A stretch of 64,000 bases of DNA from Paracoccus liaowanqingii (lineage in GTDB: Bacteria > Pseudomonadota > Alphaproteobacteria > Rhodobacterales > Rhodobacteraceae). The first letter of the stretch is position 1. Each line of letters begins with the position of its first letter. The DNA is taken from NCBI RefSeq assembly GCF_004683865.2, contig NZ_CP040762.1, positions 124,001 through 188,000 on the forward strand. The letters run 5' to 3'. A program made the position numbers and the translations under genes. Positions 45,179-53,400 of the stretch are shown piece after piece. The notes under the pieces were generated by a model. The model was not told where the DNA came from. It did no database searches and saw only the letters and a program-made list of their open reading frames with translations.

Positions 45179-46243
45179 TCAGAAGGTCGCGTCGAAGACG
45201 CGGCGCGGGTTGGTGACCATCAGCCGGTCGCAATCGGCGGCAGACAGGCCGTGCCGCATTAGGCGCGGCAGGAAATGGCGGGTGACGAAGGCGTATCCGT
45301 TGCCGCCGTAGCGGGTCAGCATCATCTTGATGAACACGTCTTGCGACAGCAAGATGCGGTCCAGAAAGCCCTGTTCCGCCAGCCCCATAACCGCGCGGGC
45401 CACGTCATCATCGGGCGGGCACTGCACGCCTTGGTCGGCGTAGAAAAAATCCATGCCGATCATGTCGAATTCGACGAAGGCGCCCCGCTGCGCCAGCGTC
45501 GCCTGATAGACCGGATCACCGTGCGAGGGGTTCATGTGGCACAGCACCGTGTGGCGCAGATCGGCGCCTTCGGATTCCACGATATCCAGCACCAGGTGGC
45601 CAAGCCGGAACCAGCCCGGCAGATGCACCATCAGCGGCAGGCCCGTGCGGGCCTGCGCCCGGGCAGCGCCGCGCAGGGATTTTTCCTCCTCGGGCGTGAA
45701 ATCCGACGACACGCCGATCTCGCCGATCAGGCCGATGCGCGCGTCGGTGCCGTCGGTGCCGGTCAGCGCCTCGACCACGATCTCATCGGCGATGTTGTCT
45801 ATGGACAGATGCGCCACCTGATCGGGCATCGAGCTGGCCAGATAGTAACCCGCGCCCATGACGATGTTCAGCCCTGTGTCCCTCGCGATGCGGCGCAGGG
45901 TTGTGGGATTGCGCCCGATGCCGCGACAAGTCGGGTCCACCACGCTGCGCCCGCCTGCGGCGGTGAAGGCGTGCAGCTCCTCGATGGCCAGATCCGGGTC
46001 GTCCAGCGCGATGTTGTGGCGATTTACGAAGGGATCCTGGCGCAGCTCTGACAGGATCTCGATGCTGATGGGACGGTCGGCCAGATGCTGACGCGCGGGG
46101 TCGGTCGGCGCGTTCCACCAGCAGCGGCAGTCGTTCTGCAGATGCTCGTGCATCAGGGTATGGCCCAGATCGGCGGATGGAATGGGACCGGTGACGGTCA
46201 TCACCTGACCCGAGCGGACGTGGCAGGGGGACAGGTCGCTCAT
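45179..46243 (-). CDS. Phosphotriesterase-family metal hydrolase (probable lactonase)
   Basis: 354-residue binuclear-metal amidohydrolase. Metal ligands are visible as His32 and His34 (LMHEHLQND), Glu175 (GEIGVS, in place of the carboxylated lysine, as in the E. coli PHP branch), His207 (MVHLPG), His236 (LCHMNPSHGD) and Asp302 (SQDVF). Such proteins are usually lactonases or related esterases rather than organophosphate hydrolases. The start ATG at 46243 overlaps the permease stop by four bases, so it is co-expressed with the importer. Confidence 0.92.
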   Translation of the reverse strand: MSDLSPCHVRSGQVMTVTGPIPSADLGHTLMHEHLQNDCRCWWNAPTDPARQHLADRPISIEILSELRQDPFVNRHNIALDDPDLAIEELHAFTAAGGRSVVDPTCRGIGRNPTTLRRIARDTGLNIVMGAGYYLASSMPDQVAHLSIDNIADEIVVEALTGTDGTDARIGLIGEIGVSSDFTPEEEKSLRGAARAQARTGLPLMVHLPGWFRLGHLVLDIVESEGADLRHTVLCHMNPSHGDPVYQATLAQRGAFVEFDMIGMDFFYADQGVQCPPDDDVARAVMGLAEQGFLDRILLSQDVFIKMMLTRYGGNGYAFVTRHFLPRLMRHGLSAADCDRLMVTNPRRVFDATF

Positions 46244-47241
46244 GTCCGGGCCCTTCCGAAGCGAAAGCCCCGGTCGAACAGCTTGGTGTTCAGCCAGATG
46301 GCGATCAGGATGATCGCGCCCGTGACGATCTGCGTGAAAAAGGGCGAGATATGCAGCAGGATCAGTCCGTTGCCGATCACAGCGATGGTCATGGTGCCCA
46401 AGACCGTGCCTAGCATCGATGCCTTGCCGCCCATCAGCGACGTACCGCCCAGCACCACGGCTGCGATGACCTGCAATTCGAACCCCTGCGCGGCATTCGA
46501 CGACCCAGACCCAAGCCGCGCCGCGATCAGCATCCCTGCCACGGCCGAGGCCAGCCCGGCCACCACATAGACCGAGGCCAGCACGCGCTTGGCGGGCATG
46601 CCTACGCGGCGCGCGGCCTCCATGTTGGACCCGACGGCGATGACCTGCCGGCCATATTGCGTGCGCAGCATGACGACGAAACCAAGCGCCGCGATCAGCA
46701 GCGCGATCAGCGCCGGGACCGGAAAGCCCGCCAGCGTGCCGCGCCCCAGCCAGAAGAAGCCCGGAACCCCGGTGATGGGGATCGAATAGCCCTCGGTCAG
46801 GTACAGCGCAAAGCCGCGTAGGATCGACAGGCCAGCCAGCGTGACGATGAACGCGGGGATGCCCTGATAGGAAATGAACCACCCCTGAGCCGCTCCCACG
46901 GCCGCGCCAAGTGCCAGCATCAGCACCACGACCACCGGCCACGGCAGACCCGCAGCGATGGCGATGGCGCAGACGGCATTGACCAGCGCCACCTGCGATC
47001 CGACTGACAGGTCGATGCCTGCGGTGGTGATCACCAGTGTCATCGCCACCGCCACAATAAGTATCGGCGCCGCCTGCCGCAGCACATTGAGCAGGTTGCC
47101 CGTGGTGAAGAATGTCGAACTGCTCAGCCCGAAGATGGTCATGCACAGCAGAAAGAACATCGCGATCGACAGGACCTGCGCGTGCTCGCCGATGAAATCA
47201 GCTAGTGCGGACCCCGCCTTGCGTTCGGTATAAACAGCCAT
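46240..47241 (-). CDS. Sugar-type ABC transporter permease (RbsC/XylH family)
   Basis: 333-residue BPD_transp_2 permease with about ten helices. Family stretches are AMTLVITTAGIDLSVGSQVAL near residue 70, GIPAFIVTLAGLSILRG near 127, and the cytosolic loop AVGSNMEAARRVGMPAKRVL that contacts the ATPase. It shares its start base with the ATPase stop (47241). Confidence 0.95.
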   Translation of the reverse strand: MAVYTERKAGSALADFIGEHAQVLSIAMFFLLCMTIFGLSSSTFFTTGNLLNVLRQAAPILIVAVAMTLVITTAGIDLSVGSQVALVNAVCAIAIAAGLPWPVVVVLMLALGAAVGAAQGWFISYQGIPAFIVTLAGLSILRGFALYLTEGYSIPITGVPGFFWLGRGTLAGFPVPALIALLIAALGFVVMLRTQYGRQVIAVGSNMEAARRVGMPAKRVLASVYVVAGLASAVAGMLIAARLGSGSSNAAQGFELQVIAAVVLGGTSLMGGKASMLGTVLGTMTIAVIGNGLILLHISPFFTQIVTGAIILIAIWLNTKLFDRGFRFGRART

Positions 47242-48014
47242 TAGTGGCCTCCCTTGCCGACGATCAGGTCGACCAGTTCCTGCAGATTGGTGTCAGGCGT
47301 CAGTCGCTCGGCGACCTTGGTGCCCTCGTACATGACGGCGATGCGGTCGCAGACGCGGAACAGATCCTGCATCCGGTGCGTGACCAGCACCACCGCCACG
47401 CCGCGCGCCTTGACGCGGTTGATCAGGGCTAGCACCGCCTCGACCTCGGCCACGGCCAGTGCCGAAGTGGGTTCGTCCATGATCAGCACTTTTGGATCGA
47501 AGCTGGCGGCGCGGGCGATGGCGATGGCCTGGCGCTGGCCGCCCGACAGCTTTTCGACCTTGGCGGTCAGACGGGGAATCCGGATTTCAAGCGCGGCCAG
47601 CATCTTTTCGGCTTCGGCCAGCATGCGGGGCTGGTCGAGAAAGGGGCCCCGTTTCAGCTCGCGCCCCAGAAACAGGTTGCCGACGACATCGACGTGATCG
47701 CACAGCGACAGATCCTGATAGACCATCTCGATCTTCTGGGCGCGCGCTTCGGAGGGGGTCGAGAACCGCACCGGACGGCCGTCCAGCAGGATCTGCCCGC
47801 CATCGGGGACATAGGTTCCCGACATAACCTTTGACAGGGTTGATTTTCCGGCGGCATTGTCGCCAATCAGGCCGATGCACTCGCCCGCGCGGATATCCAG
47901 ATCAACGCCGCGCAGCGCCTGGTGCGAACCGAAGGTCTTGGTGATGCCGCGCAGTGATAAGATGGCGGGGGGATGATCCCCCCGCGCCGCTGTCATGGGG
48001 GCGGCCTGCATCAC
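47241..48014 (-). CDS. Sugar-type ABC transporter ATPase, single domain
   Basis: About 257 residues. Walker A GLIGDNAAGKSTLSKVMSG, signature EKLSGGQRQAIAIARA and Walker B VLIMDEPTSALAVAE are present. It is a single ATPase domain, unlike the duplicated RbsA type, and thus works as a homodimer in the FrcA manner. The frame opens with GTG at 48014 followed by ATG at 48011; both overlap the end of the receptor gene. Confidence 0.94.
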   Translation of the reverse strand: MMQAAPMTAARGDHPPAILSLRGITKTFGSHQALRGVDLDIRAGECIGLIGDNAAGKSTLSKVMSGTYVPDGGQILLDGRPVRFSTPSEARAQKIEMVYQDLSLCDHVDVVGNLFLGRELKRGPFLDQPRMLAEAEKMLAALEIRIPRLTAKVEKLSGGQRQAIAIARAASFDPKVLIMDEPTSALAVAEVEAVLALINRVKARGVAVVLVTHRMQDLFRVCDRIAVMYEGTKVAERLTPDTNLQELVDLIVGKGGH

Positions 48015-48940
48015 TCGAAGACCGCGCGGAAATCGTCCACGTTTTCGGAGGTGACGATGGTCACGGGGACCGAGATCTCGGCCTCGACCGTGCCGCCATC
48101 GGACAGCGTGCCAAGAGCATCTACCGCAGCGGCGCCCATTCCCGCCGGGTCCTGCTGGATCACCGCCTTGACGTAGCCCGCATCGATCCCGGAAATCGCC
48201 TGCGCGGTCAGATCCCAGCCATAGACGGCCAGATCGGCCTGCCGCCCCTGACTTTCCACCGCCGCGACCGCACCCAGCAAAGCCGGTTCCCCGGTCGCAT
48301 AGATCGCGGTCAGCGTGGGGTTGGCCGTCATCAGGTTCTCTGCGGCCCCCAACGCCGTGTCCTGGACGTTCTGGCCGTCCACGGTCCCCGCGACGGTGAC
48401 CTTGGCGCTGTCCAGCGCCTCTTCGAACCCATCCATCCGCACGTTTTGAATGAACGAATTCAGCGCGCCCACGATGCCCAAGGTCGAACCCTCGGCCAGA
48501 GCATCGTTCACGACGGCGGCCAGATCGGCCCCGGCCTGCGCATTGTCCACGCCGATCTGCGCCGACTGAGGTCCTTCAGGGAGGATCGCGTCGATCGCCA
48601 CGACCGGGATGCCCGCATCCACGGCCTGCTGCACGGCGGGCATGATGCCGTTCACGTCGATGGCTACGACCGCGATGCCGTCCACGCCCTCCTGGATATA
48701 GGTCTCGATGGCGCTGTTCTGCGCCGCCGGATCGTTGTTCGCGTTGAAGATCAGCAGGGTCGCGCCTGCGGCATCCGCAGCCTCTTGCGCGCCGCGGTTC
48801 ATGTCGTTGAAGAACAGCGCCTGCTGGTTGATCTGGACCAACGCAAAGGTCTTGCCCTCCTGCGCCAGCGCGGGGAGGGCTGCGGCGATTAGGCCGGTGG
48901 TCATCAGCGCACCCAAGGTGCGGCGGGTCAGGGTGGTCAT
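48011..48940 (-). CDS. Sugar-type ABC transporter periplasmic binding protein
   Basis: 309-residue RbsB-like receptor with signal peptide (TLTRRTLGALMTTGLIAAALPALAQ; cleavage after ALA). The two-lobe fold shows ALVQINQQALFFNDMNRGAQEAADAAGATL at the start and GVDGIAVVAIDVNG in lobe 1. The signal contains an RR pair but no full Tat motif. Two base pairs separate it from the upstream LacI gene, so regulator and transporter are co-transcribed. Confidence 0.94.
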   Translation of the reverse strand: MTTLTRRTLGALMTTGLIAAALPALAQEGKTFALVQINQQALFFNDMNRGAQEAADAAGATLLIFNANNDPAAQNSAIETYIQEGVDGIAVVAIDVNGIMPAVQQAVDAGIPVVAIDAILPEGPQSAQIGVDNAQAGADLAAVVNDALAEGSTLGIVGALNSFIQNVRMDGFEEALDSAKVTVAGTVDGQNVQDTALGAAENLMTANPTLTAIYATGEPALLGAVAAVESQGRQADLAVYGWDLTAQAISGIDAGYVKAVIQQDPAGMGAAAVDALGTLSDGGTVEAEISVPVTIVTSENVDDFRAVFE

Positions 48941-48942
48941 GG

Positions 48943-50001
48943 TCAGTCCTCGCTGTTGGGGTTGCGGTGGAAAGGGCGGATCGGCGGCGCAACAGAATTC
49001 CGTTCGATCAGCGTGACATCCAGCAGCTCCTCTGACGGGGGCTTGTCCGGATCGGTCCCGTCCATGGCCAGCAACCGCCGTAGCGCGCGCTGGCCTAGTT
49101 CACGGACAGGCTGACGCACCGCGGTCACGGCGGGTGCGAACAGGTGCAGAGGCCCGACATCGTCGAAACCGATGACCGAAACCTGATGGGGGATGGCGAT
49201 GCCCGCTTCGGACAGGATCTCGTAAAGACCGATCAGCAGTTCATCCGAGGTGGCAAAGATCGCCGTGGGCCGAGAGGCCGGATCCCGGGCGACAAAGGCA
49301 TGCCCCGCGTTGCGGCCGGCCTCGACGGTATAAGGGCCGCAGGTTCGTTCGATCCTGTAGTCTGGCCCTGCGACCTCGCTTATCGCAGAGGCGAACCCCG
49401 CGAAACGATGAGCTCCGCTGACCATTTGGTCCACTCCGCCAATGAACAGCACGTGTCGATGGCCTGCCTGCGCCAGATGGCGCCCCGCCAGCCAGCCACC
49501 TTGCCGATTGTTGCAGAATATTTTGGGGACATGAGTGCCGACCACGTTTTCGTCCACGACCACGCAGCGGGGCAGCCGATTTATCTTGGCGGCCAACATG
49601 TCAGTGCCGGCATGGTTCGTGATGAAGATCAGGCCGTCGGCATGCCCCGTGCGCACGAGGTCCAGATAGGACAGCTCTCGGTCCGGACGGTTCAGCGTCG
49701 CATAGAGCGCCAGTGCCAGCCCCATATCGCTGGCCTCGGCTTCGACCGCAGCTACAAGCGCCGCGAAAAAGGGGCTCGAGATATTGGGAACGATCAGCGC
49801 GATGGTATCCGAGCGCCCCAGGCTGAGACGCCGGGCATGGGGGTTGGGGGTATAATCCAAGTCAATGATCGCGGCATCAATCAGCTTTGCGGTCCTGTCC
49901 GGAAGCTCCAAAGATCTGTTCAGGTAACGCGATACAGTCGCCTTGGAGACGCCGGCAGCAGTGGCAACATCCTGCAAATTGGCCAAGCAATCTTTCCCCA
50001 A
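48943..50001 (-). CDS. LacI-family regulator of the uncharacterised cluster
   Basis: About 352 residues. Helix-turn-helix NLQDVATAAGVSKATVSRYLNRSLELPDRT (residues 8-37) and hinge PHARRLSLGRS are followed by a periplasmic-binding-like domain. The open frame starts at a TTG (50001); a second TTG at 49986 is also possible and no strong ribosome site distinguishes them. A palindromic operator lies 13 bp upstream, so autoregulation with the downstream importer is expected. Confidence 0.88.
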   Translation of the reverse strand: MGKDCLANLQDVATAAGVSKATVSRYLNRSLELPDRTAKLIDAAIIDLDYTPNPHARRLSLGRSDTIALIVPNISSPFFAALVAAVEAEASDMGLALALYATLNRPDRELSYLDLVRTGHADGLIFITNHAGTDMLAAKINRLPRCVVVDENVVGTHVPKIFCNNRQGGWLAGRHLAQAGHRHVLFIGGVDQMVSGAHRFAGFASAISEVAGPDYRIERTCGPYTVEAGRNAGHAFVARDPASRPTAIFATSDELLIGLYEILSEAGIAIPHQVSVIGFDDVGPLHLFAPAVTAVRQPVRELGQRALRRLLAMDGTDPDKPPSEELLDVTLIERNSVAPPIRPFHRNPNSED

Positions 50002-50014
50002 CGCTCAATAAAGC

Positions 50015-50027
50015 GGTTTAGTAAACT
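50015..50027. promoter_or_regulatory. Putative LacI-type operator
   Basis: GGTTTAGTAAACT contains the palindrome GTTTA-G-TAAAC and is followed by a further TGGTTTA half-site. It lies just upstream of the LacI gene start, where it could block transcription of the regulator-importer operon. Assignment rests on symmetry and location. Confidence 0.55.
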
Positions 50028-50689
50028 GGTTTATAAGAGAACGATGAGGGGAGAGGCAGCGCCTGTAAAGAAAAATTTCACCGGCAGGATGGCCACTGCT
50101 CGTTTTCTCAGCTGCGACGACAGTGAAGGAATGGTTGAAACAGTCGGTAGAGTTCCTTTTAACGGCGGCGGCAAACAGTCGCAGAAACGTCAGCTATAAG
50201 GAGTCCACCTTGGTGGCAACGTCGGCTCGGCCTGAGTGCTGCAACTACCTACATTGCATTCTGCTTCATATGCGCCCTTATTTGCAGTCCATAAAGGCGA
50301 TGGATGCCCAGCAGTATGCCACCATTCCGAGATCTAAAATACGTACCTCATTTTCTGACGATTTTTTCGGGGATAGCTAAATTTTCTGGTTTGGGTGAAA
50401 ACTAATTGAGCTCACAAGTTCCTCGCAGTGGAGCTACTCCGAGGGATAGTGCTCATCCGCTGCCAGTTAGGTGAAGCGCGTCATAGACCCGCATCCCGGC
50501 AGCCAACTTTCAAAAATCGCCCTGTCCGCAACATCTATTGTTCATGAGCCAAAACTGTAAGTGAGGTCACTTTGCGACGCCGGCATCATGCCGAAGGCAA
50601 CAAAATCAGAGGGGCTGGAGACTGAGGTGCAAAGGGCTTATACTTGGCAGGATTGAAGCGAATGTTTCTTGATAAGGAGTACGCCTTTA
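50028..50689. other. AT-richer intergenic region without a recognisable gene
   Basis: About 660 bp between the LacI gene and the SGNH-like gene with clearly lower GC than the flanks. Short frames occur but none has a credible motif. It should contain the promoters of both neighbours; AAGGAG at 50675-50680 is the ribosome site of the downstream gene. Confidence 0.5.
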
Positions 50690-51646
50690 ATGACTGAGTT
50701 GCGAATGGGGAATAATAGAGATCGTCATGCAATCAATAACAAGTCTGCCCTCTTTAGCAGGCGGGGGTTCTTGTATGGAACAGCGGCTGTTACGGTAGGA
50801 ACTCTGATAACATCAGGACTGGCACAAGCGTCCGAATTGAACTCATTCTCGATGCGCGTGGTTCACTCTGGTCATTCGCTGACTGATCCAATTGTGCCTG
50901 TATTGGACATGATGGTTGCTGCTGCAGGTCAACAAGAAGCGCGTAGTCGCGTGATCGACCGTTCAACCACCCCTGGCAGTCCGATGGACTGGCGGTGGGA
51001 TCACCGCAACGAGTACATGCCGGACGCCCGCCACGATATCGCTGACTATGACACGTTAGTGCTTACTGAACGCGCGCCTCTATCCAACACAGTTCAGTGG
51101 CATGATTCAGAAAACATGGCGTTGAAATGGTTTTCCCATGCCTGGAACGAGGGAAATAAGGGTGCGGGTGCCCGAACCATTCTGTATGCTACCTGGGTTC
51201 ACACAGACAGCGGACCCGATTTTGATAATCCTTACGATGACCCAGATGGACATCTAACTTTTCGAGAACGATTGCCACTGGAGATGGAGCGCTGGCAAAT
51301 TACTGCAGATGAAGTCAATGAAAACCGCCCTGACGGTTCTGCACCTCTGCGAGTTATTCCGGGACCGCTCATCATGGCTGCTGCTCATGACGCTATCGCT
51401 GCGGGCACAGCACCGGGCCTGAATGAAATAGAAGATCTTTTTCTGGATACCATTCATCTCAATGCTCAAGGCTCTTACTTAATTGCGCTAGCGCATCTTG
51501 CGGTAATATACGGATTTGATCCGCGCAATCTAACGAATTTTCCCGTGCGCGTTGAGGTACCTGATCCTGCGACGGCAGATTGGATGAAGCAGCTCGTCCA
51601 CGACGTGCTAAAAGACTATCCGGATGCTGCCTATGCAACTTCCTGA
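50690..51646 (+). CDS. Tat-exported SGNH/GDSL-hydrolase-like protein
   Basis: 318 residues from the ATG at 50690, which has AAGGAG about 10 nt upstream. A twin-arginine signal is visible (FSRRGFLYGTAAVTVGTLITSGLAQA, residues about 23-48). The mature part begins with FSMRVVHSGHSLTDPIVPVL, where GHSL may be a variant block I nucleophile, and ends with the block V pattern DTIHLNAQGSYLIALAHL (Asp and His of a catalytic dyad). An esterase on a cell-envelope or extracellular substrate is plausible. GC and codon choice are lower than in neighbours, suggesting horizontal transfer. No operon partner. Confidence 0.7.
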   Translation: MTELRMGNNRDRHAINNKSALFSRRGFLYGTAAVTVGTLITSGLAQASELNSFSMRVVHSGHSLTDPIVPVLDMMVAAAGQQEARSRVIDRSTTPGSPMDWRWDHRNEYMPDARHDIADYDTLVLTERAPLSNTVQWHDSENMALKWFSHAWNEGNKGAGARTILYATWVHTDSGPDFDNPYDDPDGHLTFRERLPLEMERWQITADEVNENRPDGSAPLRVIPGPLIMAAAHDAIAAGTAPGLNEIEDLFLDTIHLNAQGSYLIALAHLAVIYGFDPRNLTNFPVRVEVPDPATADWMKQLVHDVLKDYPDAAYATS

Positions 51647-51813
51647 TAATTAATTCTGGTGAGCCAGCAGAAAAACCGGCGCTGATGATAGGTTGGGTGC
51701 CTCCTTCTGCCGGCACTTCCGCTGCTACTTGCAGAACAAGGTCAGGAGGAGAAACTCATCCCGTTCATGATGCTCTGTCTGTTCATCAGTAAACCTCCAA
51801 GGCCGTTCTAGAT

Positions 51814-52857
51814 TTAAGATCGTACTTTTCCCGCAGCGCCGACCGTCTCGCCCAGATCGATTTCATAGCCGAGGTCGATCACCATCTGCGCCGCAGGCTT
51901 TCCCGCCAGCCGGTCCAGCAGCTCGGACGCGGCGCGGGCGCCGATGCCGTAGCGGTCGGTGCGCACGCTGGCCAGACGGGGGATCATCGCCTGCCCGATA
52001 TCGAGCGCATGAAACCCCGCGATGGCCATCCGGTCCGGGACGGCGATCTCCTGGCGGACGCATTCGAAATAAGCGCCAATCGCCACGTCGTCATTAGTGC
52101 AGAACACCCCGTCGGTCGCCGGATAGTCCGCCAGTACCTGCTGCATCAGGGACGAGCCGCCGGTGAACGAGGATTTCTCAGTCGTCTCAACGCTGACCGG
52201 CACCAGACCGTGATCGATCATCGCGGCGGCGTAGCCGTCGAAGCGCTGCAGCGTGCGGGCATCCAGGCGCACACCCAAATAGACGATGTTGCGGCACCCC
52301 TCGGCCAGCATGGCCCTGGTCATTGCCTGGGCGGCAGCGAAATTGTCATAGCCGACGGCCTGCTGCAGGGCGGGGCTGCGGCTGTCCATCACCTCGACCA
52401 CTGGGATGGCGGTGATGTCGATCATGCGCAGCGCGTCATCGGTATGTGCACGGTCGCCCAGGATCAGTCCGTCGATATTGGCGGCGATCAGCGAGGCGAT
52501 GCCCCGTTGCTCGGCCAGCGAGTCATATCCGTAATGGGCGATCATCACCCGGTATCCGGCAGCCTCGGCGGTTTCCACCACGCCCGCCAGGACCTGCGCG
52601 AAGACATGGTTGGTGACCGAGGGCACCATCATCCCGATGGACCTGCTGGGCGCGCCCGCCAGCATCATCGGCGCGTTGTTGGGCAGATAGCCAATTTCGC
52701 GCGCCGCCTCCAGGATGCGGTCGCGCAGGGGCTGGCCGACCGAGGCGGGCAGGCGCAGGCAGCGGCTGACGGTCATCTTGGTCGTGCCGACACGGTCGGC
52801 GATGGCCTGCAAGCCGGGGCGCCGGCGCTTGCGCCACGGCTCGGCCGGGGTTTCCAT
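51814..52857 (-). CDS. gntR: LacI-family gluconate repressor (GntR type)
   Basis: 347 residues with helix-turn-helix LQAIADRVGTTKMTVSRCLRLPASVGQPLRDRI (about residues 16-48) and hinge NNAPMMLAGAPSRSIGM as in GntR repressors of gluconate genes. The start at 52857 overlaps the gluconokinase stop by three bases (ATGA). Expected to bind gluconate or 6-phosphogluconate and to control the TTT-gntK operon through the tandem site at 56487-56509. Confidence 0.9.
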   Translation of the reverse strand: METPAEPWRKRRRPGLQAIADRVGTTKMTVSRCLRLPASVGQPLRDRILEAAREIGYLPNNAPMMLAGAPSRSIGMMVPSVTNHVFAQVLAGVVETAEAAGYRVMIAHYGYDSLAEQRGIASLIAANIDGLILGDRAHTDDALRMIDITAIPVVEVMDSRSPALQQAVGYDNFAAAQAMTRAMLAEGCRNIVYLGVRLDARTLQRFDGYAAAMIDHGLVPVSVETTEKSSFTGGSSLMQQVLADYPATDGVFCTNDDVAIGAYFECVRQEIAVPDRMAIAGFHALDIGQAMIPRLASVRTDRYGIGARAASELLDRLAGKPAAQMVIDLGYEIDLGETVGAAGKVRS

Positions 52858-53369
52858 CAGCGGGCCGGGGCGGCGCCTAGGGCCGCCAGCGAGGCGTCGA
52901 TAACCGCCTCCAGGCCGGGCTCGACCGAGACATGCAGAACCCCCTCGTCCCGGGGCTCTTCCAACTGATCGAACTGGCTTTTCAGCATATGCTCCCCGGC
53001 AAAGTAATGGTCGTCGCGCGACCGCATGCGGGTGCTGATCGTCCGGAAGCTGCCATGCAGATAGAGGAAGGTCAACGCGGGATCGCTGCGCCGTAGCCTG
53101 TCACGATAGCGTCGCTTGAGCGCTGAGCAGGCCAGCACCAGCCGGTCCTCGGTCGCGATCAGATCAGCCAGCGCCTCCAGCCAGCCGGCGCGGTCCGTGT
53201 CGTCCAGCGGCTGGCCGGCCGCCATCTTGGCGATATTCTGGGGGCTGTGCAGGCTGTCGGCATCGACGAAGCGCAGGCCGAGGCTGGCGGCCAGCGCCCG
53301 CCCCACGGCCGTCTTGCCGCAGCCCGACACGCCCATCACCACGATCCGTCCAGGTTTTGTCTTGTCCAT
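52857..53369 (-). CDS. gntK: Gluconokinase
   Basis: 170-residue kinase converting gluconate to 6-phosphogluconate for the Entner-Doudoroff or pentose phosphate route. Walker A VMGVSGCGKTAVGRALA (about residues 11-27), GLRFVDADSLHSPQNIAKMAAGQPLDD, CSALKRRYRDRLR and the LFLHGSF-like stretch FLYLHGSF are all gluconokinase marks. The ATG at 53369 has GAGG 6 nt upstream; an ATG four codons earlier is less supported. Confidence 0.96.
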   Translation of the reverse strand: MDKTKPGRIVVMGVSGCGKTAVGRALAASLGLRFVDADSLHSPQNIAKMAAGQPLDDTDRAGWLEALADLIATEDRLVLACSALKRRYRDRLRRSDPALTFLYLHGSFRTISTRMRSRDDHYFAGEHMLKSQFDQLEEPRDEGVLHVSVEPGLEAVIDASLAALGAAPAR

Positions 53370-53400
53370 GTCCAGCCTCAAGCGTTATGATTGCGGGGCA

